A stretch of DNA of 64,000 nucleotides from NCBI RefSeq assembly GCF_004421005.1, contig NZ_CP038026.1, positions 2,914,001 through 2,978,000 of the forward strand, in the 5' to 3' direction. How positions within the stretch are numbered: the first letter of the stretch is position 1; the number at the start of each line of letters is the position of its first letter. The stretch comes from Pseudoduganella plicata (GTDB lineage Bacteria > Pseudomonadota > Gammaproteobacteria > Burkholderiales > Burkholderiaceae_D). Both the position numbers and the translations under genes were made by a program. This document shows positions 1 to 8,892 of the stretch, in pieces. The notes below the pieces were generated by a model. That model did not search any database. It was not told the origin of the DNA and was given only the letters and a program-made list of their open reading frames with translations.

Positions 1-423
1 GGTGCCGGCGAAGCCGCCCCGCTTGCCCAGCGCGATGGCCGGCCCTTCGTGCAGCACGTTGGATGACGGCAGCTCGCGGCTGCCCATGCTGGCATAGGCG
101 AACAGGGTGCCGATGCCGCCTTCCACGTCCACCCAGCTGTCCGGACGCGTGGCGCCGGTCAGGTGCGAGATGTGGTACAGCTCTTCCTTGCGCTCCATCA
201 GGTACAGCGCCAGCGCCTTCAGCGTTGCCGCGCGCCCCTGGAAGTCCAGCTTCATCAGCCCCGGCACGCCGGTCCTGCGGCCATAGTCGACCGCTTCGGC
301 GAAGTCGATGGCTTCGGCGTGGGTGTGATAGATCAGCTGGTTGTGCAGAGCGCTGTGCAGCGGCGTGTGCGCTTCCTTGCCGTGCCAGCGGCCGGCGATG
401 TAGCTTTGCAGGGTGGTGGTCAT
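1..423 (-). CDS. paaZ: PaaZ, ring-opening hydrolase/aldehyde dehydrogenase (N-terminal part)
   Basis: This is the N-terminal 141 codons of the bifunctional oxepin-CoA hydrolase / 3-oxo-5,6-dehydrosuberyl-CoA semialdehyde dehydrogenase, which opens the epoxidised ring of phenylacetyl-CoA. The visible protein begins MTTTLQSYIAGRWHG and continues with the start of an aldehyde dehydrogenase fold. The catalytic Cys and the C-terminal hotdog hydratase domain lie beyond the window. The ATG at 423 has a GGAGA ribosome site just upstream. It is the last visible gene of the paa operon, separated from paaY by a hairpin repeat. Identification rests on the N-terminal sequence and the operon position. Confidence 0.85.
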   Translation of the reverse strand, partial: MTTTLQSYIAGRWHGKEAHTPLHSALHNQLIYHTHAEAIDFAEAVDYGRRTGVPGLMKLDFQGRAATLKALALYLMERKEELYHISHLTGATRPDSWVDVEGGIGTLFAYASMGSRELPSSNVLHEGPAIALGKRGGFAGT

Positions 424-448
424 TTGGGTCTCCGATTGCTTGTACGTC

Positions 449-501
449 GGGGACAGGCACCCGCCTCAGGGTCGAAGACCCCGAGGCAGGTGTCCGTCCC
501 C
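449..501. repeat. Hairpin repeat with GGGGACAGGCACC core, inside the paa operon
   Basis: Two 25-nt arms (449-473 and 477-501) are inverted copies with four mismatches, separated by a 3-nt loop. The left arm begins GGGGACAGGCACC. It fills the whole paaY-paaZ gap. The same core recurs at 13756, 17532 and, in variant form, at 11232, 24574 and 37059. It could attenuate paaZ relative to upstream genes or act as an RNA-stability stem; there is no T-run. Confidence 0.7.
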
Positions 502-502
502 A

Positions 503-1105
503 TTATCTTTTTACCTGGTGCAGCGGCAGCGAGCTTTCCCACTGCATGCGCTGGCGGCCCGGCTCGGGCGCCGCCAGCGCCTCGACTTCGCGCATCGTCT
601 CCAGCGAGCGCACCGCCAGTTCATGGTACTGGCCGGTGCCAACGTTCTTCCACGCCAGTTCCGCATCCGTCACCTCGCGCACGATGCGCGCGGGGGTGCC
701 GATCACCATGCTGCGCGGCGGGATCTCCATGCCCGCCTTGACGAAGCACATGGCCGCCACGATGCTCTCGGCACCGACGGCGGCGTTGTCCATCACGACG
801 GCATTCATGCCCACCAGTGCATTGCGGCCGATGCGGCAGCCGTGCAGCACGGCACCGTGGCCGATGTGGCCGTCCACTTCGACGACCGTGTCCGCGCCCG
901 GAAAACCGTGCATCACGCACGTGTCCTGCAGGTTGCAGCCCTCTTCCAGCACCAGCCGGCCGAAGTCGCCGCGCAGCGAGGCCAGCGGGCCGACGTAGCA
1001 GCGCGGGCCGACGATCACGTCGCCGATCAGCACCGCGCTCGGGTGTACGTACGCACTCGGATGGACGACGGGCCGGATGCCGTTGATCTCGTAGACCTTG
1101 ACCAT
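503..1105 (-). CDS. paaY: PaaY, hexapeptide-repeat thioesterase-like protein
   Basis: A 200-residue left-handed beta-helix protein of the gamma-carbonic anhydrase-like family (begins MVKVYEINGIRPVVHPSAYV). Its isoleucine-patch hexapeptide repeats run from about residue 12 to 170. PaaY in other bacteria is a thioesterase acting on dead-end CoA derivatives formed by spontaneous chemistry in the phenylacetate pathway. Length matches the family (about 196-200). It sits 4 nt downstream of paaJ on the same strand, so the two are probably translationally linked. The C-terminal tail ends at 503, directly next to the hairpin repeat. Confidence 0.93.
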   Translation of the reverse strand: MVKVYEINGIRPVVHPSAYVHPSAVLIGDVIVGPRCYVGPLASLRGDFGRLVLEEGCNLQDTCVMHGFPGADTVVEVDGHIGHGAVLHGCRIGRNALVGMNAVVMDNAAVGAESIVAAMCFVKAGMEIPPRSMVIGTPARIVREVTDAELAWKNVGTGQYHELAVRSLETMREVEALAAPEPGRQRMQWESSLPLHQVKR

Positions 1106-1109
1106 GTCC

Positions 1110-2315
1110 TCAGACCCGCTCGATCACGAGGGCGATGCCCTGCCCCACGCCGATGCACATCGTGCAGAGCGCATAGCGCCCGCCCGTGCGCTCCAGCTGG
1201 TTGACGGCGGCCGTGACGAGCCGTGCGCCGGAGGCACCCAGCGGGTGGCCCAGGGCGATGGCGCCACCGTTCGGATTGACGTGCGGCGCGTCGTCCGGCA
1301 GTCCCAGGTCGCGCGTGACGGCCAGGCCCTGCGCGGCAAAGGCTTCATTCAGTTCGATGACGTCCATCTGGTCTATCGTCAGGCCCAGCTGCGCCAGCAG
1401 CTTTTTCGACGCGGGCGCGGGAGCGAAGCCCATGATGCGCGGCTCGATGCCCGCCGTGGCCATGCCCAGCACTTTGGCGCGCGGTCTCAGGCCATACTGC
1501 TCGACGGCCTTGCTTGACGCCAGCAGCACGGCGCAGGCGCCGTCGTTGACGCCGGACGCGTTCCCGGCCGTGACGGTGCCGTCGGCCTTGACGACGCCCT
1601 TCAGCTTTGCCAGCTGTTCGATCGATGTGTCGGGACGGGGATGCTCGTCGGTGTCGAATACCTTCGACTCGCCCTTTTTCGAGTGCAGCGTGACAGGCAC
1701 GATCTCCGCCTTGAACAGCCCCGCCTCGTGCGCGGCGGCCCAGCGCTGCTGGCTGCGCAGCGCGAACGCATCCTGGTCAGCGCGGTTCACATTGAACTGC
1801 TGCGCCACGTTTTCCGCCGTCTCCGGCATGGAATCGATGCCGTACTGCTCCTTCATGCGCGGATTGACGAAGCGCCAGCCGATCGTCGTGTCCTCGATCT
1901 TCGCGGTGCGCGAGAACGCCGTATCGGCCTTGCCCATGACGAACGGCGCGCGCGTCATGCTTTCCACGCCGCCGGCAATCATCAGGTGGGCTTCCCCGGC
2001 CTTGATGGCACGGGCGGCCGTGCCAATGGTGTCCAGGCTGGAGCCGCACAGGCGGTTGATCGTATTGGCCGGCACGGCAGGCGGCAGTCCCGCCAGCAGC
2101 GCGGCCATGCGGCCCACGTTGCGGTTGTCCTCGCCCGCCTGGTTGGCGCAGCCGACCAGCACGTCGTCGACCTGCGACCAGTCGACGCCGGGGTTACGCT
2201 CGATCAGCGCAGCAATGGGCAGCGCGGCCAGGTCGTCCGCGCGGACGCCCGCCAGGGCGCCGCCATAGCGGCCGAAAGGGGTACGGATGGCGTCGCAAAT
2301 ATAGGCTTCGTTCAT
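1110..2315 (-). CDS. paaJ: PaaJ, 3-oxoadipyl-CoA/3-oxo-5,6-dehydrosuberyl-CoA thiolase
   Basis: A 401-residue thiolase catalysing two thiolytic cleavages of the phenylacetate pathway that release acetyl-CoA and finally succinyl-CoA. The nucleophilic Cys is C90 in NRLCGSSLDTIG, the His lies in GHPLGASGAR, and the second catalytic Cys is C387 in CIGVGQG. Length is standard for PcaF/PaaJ-type thiolases. The gene lies 18 nt after paaK. The sequence alone cannot distinguish PaaJ from PcaF; the operon context makes PaaJ the natural call. Confidence 0.92.
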   Translation of the reverse strand: MNEAYICDAIRTPFGRYGGALAGVRADDLAALPIAALIERNPGVDWSQVDDVLVGCANQAGEDNRNVGRMAALLAGLPPAVPANTINRLCGSSLDTIGTAARAIKAGEAHLMIAGGVESMTRAPFVMGKADTAFSRTAKIEDTTIGWRFVNPRMKEQYGIDSMPETAENVAQQFNVNRADQDAFALRSQQRWAAAHEAGLFKAEIVPVTLHSKKGESKVFDTDEHPRPDTSIEQLAKLKGVVKADGTVTAGNASGVNDGACAVLLASSKAVEQYGLRPRAKVLGMATAGIEPRIMGFAPAPASKKLLAQLGLTIDQMDVIELNEAFAAQGLAVTRDLGLPDDAPHVNPNGGAIALGHPLGASGARLVTAAVNQLERTGGRYALCTMCIGVGQGIALVIERV

Positions 2316-2333
2316 GGTTTGTATTCTCCGTGC

Positions 2334-3656
2334 TCAGTTTCTCGGTCGCTTGTCCAGCACGCGCCTGGCCTTGCCGGTCTGCGTGCGTTCGATGCTGTCG
2401 GCGGCCAGCAGGCGTACCTTCGTGGTGACGCCGACATAGGTCTTGATGTGATGTTCCAGTTCCCGCGCCAGGCTGTCGACGGCGTTGTCCGTCAGCGTGC
2501 CCGTGATTTCGGGGCGCAGCTCGCCGACGACATCGAGCTTGTCGAGATGGCCGTCGCGCGTCACGATCAGCTGGTACTGCGGCGCCAGCTGGGGCATTTT
2601 CAGGATCAGTTCCTCGATCTGCGTGGGGAATACGTTGACGCCGCGGATGATCAGCATGTCGTCCGAGCGGCCAGTGATCTTGTCCATGCGGCGCATCGCG
2701 CGCGACGTGGGCGGCAGCAGGCGGGTCAGATCCTTGGTGCGGTAGCGGATGACGGGCATCGCCTCCTTCGTCAGCGACGTGAAGACCAGCTCACCCTCCG
2801 AGCCGTCCGGCAGCACCTCGCCCGTTTCCGGGTCGATGATCTCGGGATAAAAATGGTCTTCCCAGATGACGGGGCCGTCCTTGCTCTCGATGCACTCGCT
2901 GGCGACGCCGGGGCCGATCACTTCCGACAGGCCGTAGATGTCGACCGCGTCGATGCCGGCGCGCTGCTCGATCTCGCCGCGCATCGCGCCCGTCCACGGC
3001 TCCGCGCCGAAGATGCCGACCTTCAGCGACGACTCGGCCGCGTCCAGCCCCTGGCGCCGGAACTCTTCGATGATGTTGAGCATGTACGACGGCGTGACCA
3101 TGATGATCGAGGGCCTGAAGTCCTGGATCAATTGCACCTGCTTTTCAGTCTGGCCGCCGGACATCGGCACGACGGTGCAGCCCAGCCGCTCGGCGCCATA
3201 GTGCGCCCCCAGACCGCCAGTGAAGAGGCCATAGCCGTACGAGATGTGCACCATGTCGCTGGCGCGGCCGCCGGCGGCGCGGATCGAGCGCGCCACCATG
3301 TCGGCCCACATGTCGATATCGTTTTTCGTGTAGCCGACCACTGTCGCCTTGCCGGTGGTGCCGCTCGACGCGTGGATGCGCACCACCTGCTCGCGCGGCA
3401 CGGCGAACAGGCCGAACGGGTAGTTGTCGCGCAGCGTCTTCTTGTCCGAGAACGGGAATTTGGCAAGGTCGGACAGCGTTTTCAGGTCGTCCGGATGGAC
3501 GCCCTTTGCATCGAACGCGGCGCGGTAGTGCGCGACGTTGTCGTAGGCGTGCCGCAGCGACTTGCGCAACCGCTGCAGTTGCAGCGCCTGCAGTTCGTCG
3601 CGGCTGGCGCGTTCGATCGGTTCCAGATCCGCTGGCGCGGGTTGGCGTTGCACCAT
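2334..3656 (-). CDS. paaK: PaaK, phenylacetate-CoA ligase
   Basis: A 440-residue AMP-forming ligase that activates phenylacetate to phenylacetyl-CoA, the committed entry step. The P-loop-like motif SSGTTGKATVV is near residues 97-107, the adenylate motif YGLSEVIGPGVA near 240, and the C-terminal lid holds the GRSDDMLIIRGVNVFP hinge. Length fits the family (about 430-440). A GGAGGAGG-type ribosome site precedes the ATG at 3656. It follows paaI by 24 nt. Confidence 0.95.
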   Translation of the reverse strand: MVQRQPAPADLEPIERASRDELQALQLQRLRKSLRHAYDNVAHYRAAFDAKGVHPDDLKTLSDLAKFPFSDKKTLRDNYPFGLFAVPREQVVRIHASSGTTGKATVVGYTKNDIDMWADMVARSIRAAGGRASDMVHISYGYGLFTGGLGAHYGAERLGCTVVPMSGGQTEKQVQLIQDFRPSIIMVTPSYMLNIIEEFRRQGLDAAESSLKVGIFGAEPWTGAMRGEIEQRAGIDAVDIYGLSEVIGPGVASECIESKDGPVIWEDHFYPEIIDPETGEVLPDGSEGELVFTSLTKEAMPVIRYRTKDLTRLLPPTSRAMRRMDKITGRSDDMLIIRGVNVFPTQIEELILKMPQLAPQYQLIVTRDGHLDKLDVVGELRPEITGTLTDNAVDSLARELEHHIKTYVGVTTKVRLLAADSIERTQTGKARRVLDKRPRN

Positions 3657-3680
3657 GGGTGCCTCCTCCTGGTCTTTACT

Positions 3681-4130
3681 TCAAGCCTGGACAGGGACCA
3701 CTTCGCCGCCGATCCGGTGCGACTTGCCCCGGAAAGTGGCGACGATGCGGCCATCCTGATTGATGACGTTGACGTCATAGATGCCGGTCTTGCCGGCGAG
3801 CGCCCGCTCGACCGCTTCGGCGGTGAGCAGGTCGTTCTGGCGTCCGGGCGCCAGATAATCGATGGTGCAGCCGGCACCCACGGTCACGAGGTTATGGCTG
3901 TTGCAGGCGAACGCGAACGCGCTGTCCGCCAGCGTGAAAATAAAGCCGCCGTGGCAGGTGCCGTGGCCGTTGAGCATATCGGGCCGGATGCGCATCGACA
4001 TGCGCGCGTAGCCGGGGCGGATCTCGTCCAGCGTCATCCCGAGTCCCTGGCTGGCCGTGTCGCGGGCGAACATCGCGGCACCCGCCGCCTGCGCCAGCGT
4101 ATCAGGTGTCGTCATCGCGGCATCACGCAT
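3681..4130 (-). CDS. paaI: PaaI, hydroxyphenylacetyl-CoA hotdog thioesterase
   Basis: A 149-residue hotdog-fold thioesterase that rescues CoA from misprocessed ring-hydroxylated intermediates. The signature GHGTCHGGFIFTLADSAFA carries the conserved HGG and the Asp used in catalysis. The ATG at 4130 has an AGGAAAG site 8 nt upstream and overlaps the 3' end of paaH by 8 nt. An internal ATG at 4115 is a less likely start. Longer readings upstream are only the paaH gene in another frame. Confidence 0.92.
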   Translation of the reverse strand: MRDAAMTTPDTLAQAAGAAMFARDTASQGLGMTLDEIRPGYARMSMRIRPDMLNGHGTCHGGFIFTLADSAFAFACNSHNLVTVGAGCTIDYLAPGRQNDLLTAEAVERALAGKTGIYDVNVINQDGRIVATFRGKSHRIGGEVVPVQA

Positions 4131-5679
4131 GGATGTTCTTTCCTGCCGCCTGGCGGCGGCGCAACAGCGGCGACACGCGGTAACGGTCTTCGCCATAGCT
4201 GGCAGCCAGGTTTTCCAGCACCGTGACGACGTGGCCGACGCCGACCGCATCGGCCCACGCCAGCGGTCCGCGCGGATAGTTCACGCCCTTCTGCATGGCG
4301 GTATCGGCCGCGGCGGCGCTGCACACGCCCTGGTACACGGCATCGGCCGCCTCGTTGGCCAGCATGGCGACAGTGCGCATGACCACCAGGCCCGGCACGT
4401 CGTCCAGCCGCGTGACGGCAAAGCCGGCTGCCTGGAACAGCGCGACGGCGCTGTTGAAGGCGGCCAGGCTGCACTGGTCGGCGGCGGCAACGGCGATGCG
4501 CGTGGCCGTAGCGGCGTCGAAGACCAGGTCGAACACCACCGTGTCGTCGTGCCGGTTGGCGCGGGCGCGTTCCGTTGCCGTGCGCCCGTCCGTCAGGTAG
4601 ATGGCGGCACCATTGCAGTGGAACGCCGGCGCTTCGTGCTGGTGGCCTTCGGCCGAATGGCGTTGGTGGACGTCGATCCCGTGCGCACGGAGGCGCCCCA
4701 GCATCGCCGCCGTCTGGCGGCCGTCCGCACCTGCTTCCAGGCTGTGGCCGACGAATTCGGGACGCGCCAGCGCCGATTCCGTGCGCACCGGCTGCGGCGC
4801 GGCATTGGCGCCGTACGGATACAGGCCCCGCCCCGATTTGCGGCCCAGGTAGCCGGCATTGACCAGCTCCTGCTGCAGCACCGATGGCGCAAAGCGCGGA
4901 TCGCCGTAGTAGGCGTCGAACACGGAGCGGGTCACGGAATAATTGACGTCGTGCCCGATCAGGTCCATCAGCTCGAATGGACCCATGCGAAAGCCCCCCG
5001 CCTCGCGCAGCACGGCATCGATGGTCGGGGCATCGGCTGCCTGTTCCTGCAGCAGGCGCCAGCCTTCGGCATAGAACGGCCGCGCCACGCGGTTGACGAT
5101 GAAGCCGGGCGTGGATTTCGCGTGCACGGGGCTCTTGCCCCAGCTGGCCGCCGTGTCGTAGACCGCCTGCGCGACCGCCGCATCGGTAGCCACGCCGGAA
5201 ATGACTTCGACCAGCTGCATCAAAGGCACCGGGTTAAAGAAGTGCATGCCGACCAGGCGGCCCGGCCGGCGCAGCTTGGCGCCGATGGCCGTGATCGAAA
5301 TCGACGACGTGTTCGAGGCCAGGATCGCATCCTCCGCGACAATGCCTTCCAATTCCGCGAACAGACCACGTTTCACGTCCAGGTCCTCGACGATGGCTTC
5401 CACCACGAGGGCCGCATCGGCCACGTCGGCCAGCGACGACACGCCGTGCAGCCGGGCGCGGGCGGCGTCGGCCTCCGCGTGCGTCATCCTGCCCTTGTCC
5501 GCCAGCCTGCTGTAGATGGTGCCGATGCCGGCCAGCGCGATGGTAATGGCGTCCGGACGGGTGTCGTACACCTTGACGGTGTGCCCGGCGGCGGCCGCGA
5601 CCTGCGCGATGCCGGCGCCCATGGCGCCGCTGCCGATGACGGCGATGACGCTGCCCGGTTCCAGTTTGACGGTCATCAT
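4123..5679 (-). CDS. paaH: PaaH, 3-hydroxyadipyl-CoA dehydrogenase
   Basis: A 518-residue NAD-dependent 3-hydroxyacyl-CoA dehydrogenase oxidising 3-hydroxyadipyl-CoA. It shows the Rossmann motif VIGSGAMGAGIAQ near the N-terminus, the conserved SNTSSISIT and GMHFFNPVP segments, and two C-terminal 3HCDH helical domains (ELMDLIGHDVNY, then a second copy toward the end). This two-domain form is somewhat longer than the E. coli enzyme (about 475). The start is one of two tandem ATGs at 5679/5676. ATG 5679 would overlap the expected paaG stop as ATGA, if a base missing from paaG is restored. Confidence 0.93.
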   Translation of the reverse strand: MMTVKLEPGSVIAVIGSGAMGAGIAQVAAAAGHTVKVYDTRPDAITIALAGIGTIYSRLADKGRMTHAEADAARARLHGVSSLADVADAALVVEAIVEDLDVKRGLFAELEGIVAEDAILASNTSSISITAIGAKLRRPGRLVGMHFFNPVPLMQLVEVISGVATDAAVAQAVYDTAASWGKSPVHAKSTPGFIVNRVARPFYAEGWRLLQEQAADAPTIDAVLREAGGFRMGPFELMDLIGHDVNYSVTRSVFDAYYGDPRFAPSVLQQELVNAGYLGRKSGRGLYPYGANAAPQPVRTESALARPEFVGHSLEAGADGRQTAAMLGRLRAHGIDVHQRHSAEGHQHEAPAFHCNGAAIYLTDGRTATERARANRHDDTVVFDLVFDAATATRIAVAAADQCSLAAFNSAVALFQAAGFAVTRLDDVPGLVVMRTVAMLANEAADAVYQGVCSAAAADTAMQKGVNYPRGPLAWADAVGVGHVVTVLENLAASYGEDRYRVSPLLRRRQAAGKNIHA

Positions 5680-6478
5680 TCCCCTTGAAGTGCGGCGTGC
5701 GCTTGGCGATGAAGGCATCGACGCCTTCGCGGTAATCGTGGCTGTTGCCCAGCTCGCGCATCATCTCCGCTTCCAGCTTCAGTTGCTCGGGCAGGCTGTT
5801 GGCATAGCTCTGGTGGATGGCGTGCTTGGTGAAGGCGAGGCCTTTCGTTGGCGCGCAGGCGAAGTGCTCGGCCAGCGCCAGCGCTTCCGTCATCAGGGTT
5901 TCGTCCGGCAGCGCCTTCCAGATCAGGCCCCACTGCTCGGCGCGGTCCGCCGTCAGCTTCTCGCCCAGCATGGCAAGACCCATCGCGCGGGCGTGGCCGA
6001 TCAGCCGTGGCAGGTGCCACGTGCCGCCCGTATCCGGGATCAGGCCCAGCTTGCAGAACGCTTCGATGAACGACGCCGACTTCGCGGCCAGCACGATGTC
6101 GCACGCCAGCGCGAGGTTCGCCCCGGCGCCGGCCGCCACGCCGTTGACGGCGCAGATGACGGGCATCGGCAATGCCTTGATGGCCAGGACCAGTGGCGCG
6201 TAGAATTTTTCGACGGAGTCGCCCAGGTCGACGCCCTTGGCGCCTGGCTCCACGGCGCGGTCGGACAGGTCCTGCCCCGCGCAGAAGCCGCGGCCGGCGC
6301 CGGTCAGCACCAGCACGCGCACGGATTTGTCGGCGCGGATACGCTCGAACGCGTCGCGCACTTCCAGGTGCATCGCCTGCGTGAAGCTGTTCAGTTTATC
6401 CGGGCGGTTCAGCGTCAGTTGGGCGATGCCGCCTTTGATGGTGAACAGGATGTTATCGTAGGTTTTTTGTTCGTTCAC
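5676..6478 (-). CDS. paaG: PaaG, 1,2-epoxyphenylacetyl-CoA isomerase (frameshifted 3' end)
   Basis: A crotonase-family isomerase that converts ring-1,2-epoxyphenylacetyl-CoA to the oxepin. The oxyanion-hole motifs are in AGRGFCAGQDLSDR and CAVNGVAAGAGANLALACD, and the catalytic Asp lies in GLIPDTGGTWHL. The family ends at about 262 residues with HFKG plus one residue. Here the frame reads through the GGGG run (plus-strand 5681-5684), misses the stop, and continues out of frame inside paaH to 5234, giving 414 residues. One extra G would give HFKGE and a TGA at 5678-5676 overlapping the paaH ATG. I give the expected end. ATG 6478 follows a GGAGGAG site. Confidence 0.85.
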
Positions 6479-6499
6479 GGTGTCTCCTCCGTTTGATCT

Positions 6500-7579
6500 T
6501 TATTCCGCCTGGTCGAAGTCGATGACGACCTTGTCCGTGGCCGGGAAGCTCTGGCAGCTCAGCACGAAGCCGCGCGCGATCTCGTAGTCTTCCAGCGCAT
6601 AGTTCACGTCCATATCGACCTTGCCGTCGACAACCTTGCAGCGGCACGTCGAGCATACGCCACCCTTGCATGAGTAACGCATTTCCAGGCCGGCGCGCAG
6701 GCCCGCGTCCAGAATGGATTCCTTGTCCTTCTCCATCGTGAACGTGGCGGCGTTGCCGTCCTGGATCACCGTCACTTCCGTCAGGTGCTGGGCCGCCTGG
6801 GCGTCGAGCGCGCGCGCCTTGTGCTGGTGCTTCGGAATGGATGCGGCAAACAGCTCGACCTTGATGTTCGATTTCGGCATGCCCGCTTCCTGCAGCGCTT
6901 CCGAGACGCCATGCATCATGTCCTCCGGGCCGCAGATGAATGCCGTGTCGTAGTCGGCGATGTCGATCCAGTGCTGCAGGAACTGCTGCGTCTTTTCCTT
7001 CGTGATGCGGCCGTTGAACAGGTCGATGTCCTGCTGTTCGCGGCTCATCACGTAGACGATGTTCAGGCGCTCCAGATACGTGTCCTTCAGCTCCATCAGT
7101 TCGTTCTTGAAGATGACGGACGACGAGGCACGGTTGCCGTAAAAGAGCGTGAAGCGGCTCTGCGGCTCCGTCAGCAAAGTCGTCTTGACGATCGACAGGA
7201 TCGGCGTGATACCGCTGCCGGCCGCGAACGCGAGATAGTTTTTCGCTTGCGAGGCGTCCAGCGGCACGTTGAAGTGCCCCATCGGCGGCATCACGTCGAC
7301 GACGTGACCCGCTTTCAGGTTCTCGTTGGCCCACGTGGAGAACGCACCGCCCTGTGTGCGCTTGATGGCCACGCGCAGGCAGCCGTCCTGCACCGCCGAG
7401 CAGATCGAGTACGAGCGGCGCAAGTCTTCGTCACCGACCAGCGCGCGCAGGGTCAGGTGCTGGCCCTGCTGGAAGCGGAAGCTGTCCTGCAGCTCGGGCG
7501 GCACGGCAAACGTGACGGCAATGCAGTCGCGGGTTTCGTTATGCACCTTCGCTACGGGCAGCGGATGGAATTTGCTCAT
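6500..7579 (-). CDS. paaE: PaaE, phenylacetyl-CoA epoxidase reductase subunit
   Basis: A 359-residue flavin/iron-sulfur reductase that passes electrons from NAD(P)H to the PaaA di-iron site. The N-terminal FAD domain has RRSYSICS, the NAD domain has AAGSGITPILSIVKTTL, and the C-terminal plant-type [2Fe-2S] ferredoxin domain has CKGGVCSTC with the last ligand in FVLSCQS. Domain order and length match PaaE. It lies 4 nt from the paaD stop and 21 nt before paaG. Confidence 0.95.
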   Translation of the reverse strand: MSKFHPLPVAKVHNETRDCIAVTFAVPPELQDSFRFQQGQHLTLRALVGDEDLRRSYSICSAVQDGCLRVAIKRTQGGAFSTWANENLKAGHVVDVMPPMGHFNVPLDASQAKNYLAFAAGSGITPILSIVKTTLLTEPQSRFTLFYGNRASSSVIFKNELMELKDTYLERLNIVYVMSREQQDIDLFNGRITKEKTQQFLQHWIDIADYDTAFICGPEDMMHGVSEALQEAGMPKSNIKVELFAASIPKHQHKARALDAQAAQHLTEVTVIQDGNAATFTMEKDKESILDAGLRAGLEMRYSCKGGVCSTCRCKVVDGKVDMDVNYALEDYEIARGFVLSCQSFPATDKVVIDFDQAE

Positions 7580-7583
7580 GATG

Positions 7584-8123
7584 TCAGTGGCACTTGAAGT
7601 AATCGAACGGCTCGCGGCAATCGCGGCATTTGTACAGGGCCTTGCATGGCGTGGAGCCGAACTGGCTGGTCAGCTCCGTATGCGTCGAGCCGCAGTACGG
7701 GCAGGCCACGACAGGCGGCGGCGCGGCGCGGCGGGATACCGCTGCGGCCAGGCCGCCCCGCAGGCCCGAGATGTCGATCACCTGCTGGGCGGGCGGCGCG
7801 ATGCCATAGCCTTTCAGCCTGGCCTTGCCGGCGTCGCTCATCCAGTCCGTCGTCCATGCCGGCGACAGCTGCGTGACGATGGTGACGTTGCCCACGCCGT
7901 GCTCGCGCAATGCGGCGCGCACCGCCTCGTCGATGACCTGCATCGCCGGACAGCCGGAATACGTCGGCGTGATCGTCACGCTGACGGCTTCCCCTTCGAT
8001 CCGCACGGCGCGCACGATGCCCAGGTCGACGACGGAGATGACGGGGATTTCCGGGTCCGGCACGTCGGCCAGCCAGGTCCAGACCTGCTCTTCCGTCAGC
8101 CGGGTGGCGACAGCGGGGGACAT
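7584..8123 (-). CDS. paaD: PaaD, MIP18-like assembly factor of the phenylacetyl-CoA epoxidase
   Basis: A 179-residue protein with an N-terminal DUF59/MIP18 domain (PDPEIPVISVVDLGIV, then TPTYSGCPAMQVI holding the conserved Cys) and a C-terminal zinc ribbon with ligands in CPYCGS and CRDCRE. It is thought to help build the iron centres of the epoxidase complex. Its ATG at 8123 is one base before the paaC stop region, so translation is probably coupled. Confidence 0.93.
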   Translation of the reverse strand: MSPAVATRLTEEQVWTWLADVPDPEIPVISVVDLGIVRAVRIEGEAVSVTITPTYSGCPAMQVIDEAVRAALREHGVGNVTIVTQLSPAWTTDWMSDAGKARLKGYGIAPPAQQVIDISGLRGGLAAAVSRRAAPPPVVACPYCGSTHTELTSQFGSTPCKALYKCRDCREPFDYFKCH

Positions 8124-8124
8124 G

Positions 8125-8877
8125 TCACCACTCCGCGCCGGGATAGGCGCGCTGCAGGAACTGCATCTCGGCCAGCAGGTAGCCCAGGTGTTCGCTGTGG
8201 CGTCCCTGCTTGCCGCCTTTCTGCATCCAGGCGTCCGCGGGCGGCATCGTCAACGTCGCCTCTGCGAAGATGTCGGCCACGTGATCGAGCCATTGCTGGC
8301 GCAGTTCGGCGGCGGGCGGGGCGATGCCGGCGGCGACCATGGCTTCGTCCACGGCGTCGTAGTTGAAGACTTCGCCCGTGTACATCCACAGCTCGTCCGC
8401 CGCCGTCTGCGTGTAGCGGTGGCTGGTTTCCGTGCCGTCGCCCAGGCGGACGATCAGGTCGCCGCTGCGGCGCAGGTGGTACGTCACTTCCTTCAGCGAT
8501 TTTTCCGCGATCCCGGCGATGCGGGTGTCGGCGGACTTCGTCAGCGCACCGATCAGGAAGTAGTGCCACGTATCGAAGTAAAACTGGCGCATCAGGGTGT
8601 GCGCGTAATTCCCGTTCGGCTGTTCGACCAGCAGCACATTGCGAAAATCGTGCGCGTCGCGCCGGTAGGCCAGCGCGTCTTCGTCGCGGCCCTGCCCTTC
8701 CAGCTCGCCGGCATACGTCAGCCACATGCGGGCTTGCCCCAGCAGGTCGAGCGCGACGTTCGTCAGCGCCATGTCTTCTTCGAGGGCCGGGCCCTTGCCG
8801 CACAACTCGGACAGGCGCTGGCTCAAGACAAGGGCGTTGTCGCCCAGGCGCAGCAGGTAATTAACCTTGGTGTCCAT
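8125..8877 (-). CDS. paaC: PaaC, structural subunit of phenylacetyl-CoA epoxidase
   Basis: A 250-residue ferritin-like helical subunit that scaffolds PaaA in the PaaABCE monooxygenase. The N-terminus (MDTKVNYLLRLGDNALVLSQ) and the later GDGTETSHRYTQTAADELW segment are typical of the family. It lacks the full di-iron ligand set found in PaaA, as expected. The gene overlaps nothing but is tightly spaced to paaD (1 nt) and lies 15 nt after paaB. Confidence 0.94.
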   Translation of the reverse strand: MDTKVNYLLRLGDNALVLSQRLSELCGKGPALEEDMALTNVALDLLGQARMWLTYAGELEGQGRDEDALAYRRDAHDFRNVLLVEQPNGNYAHTLMRQFYFDTWHYFLIGALTKSADTRIAGIAEKSLKEVTYHLRRSGDLIVRLGDGTETSHRYTQTAADELWMYTGEVFNYDAVDEAMVAAGIAPPAAELRQQWLDHVADIFAEATLTMPPADAWMQKGGKQGRHSEHLGYLLAEMQFLQRAYPGAEW

Positions 8878-8892
8878 GCTCAGTTGTCCGCG

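Noticed and set aside
1641..4226. An 861-codon plus-strand open frame
   Set aside because: It lies antisense to paaJ, paaK and paaI, whose products carry full catalytic motifs. GC-rich coding DNA commonly leaves the opposite strand open, and this frame shows no family resemblance.
5234..5676. PaaG C-terminal extension as a genuine PaaG-PaaH fusion or programmed frameshift
   Set aside because: The extension is read out of frame with paaH and gives Arg/Gly/His-rich shadow sequence. No slippery heptamer was seen, and a missing base explains it simply.
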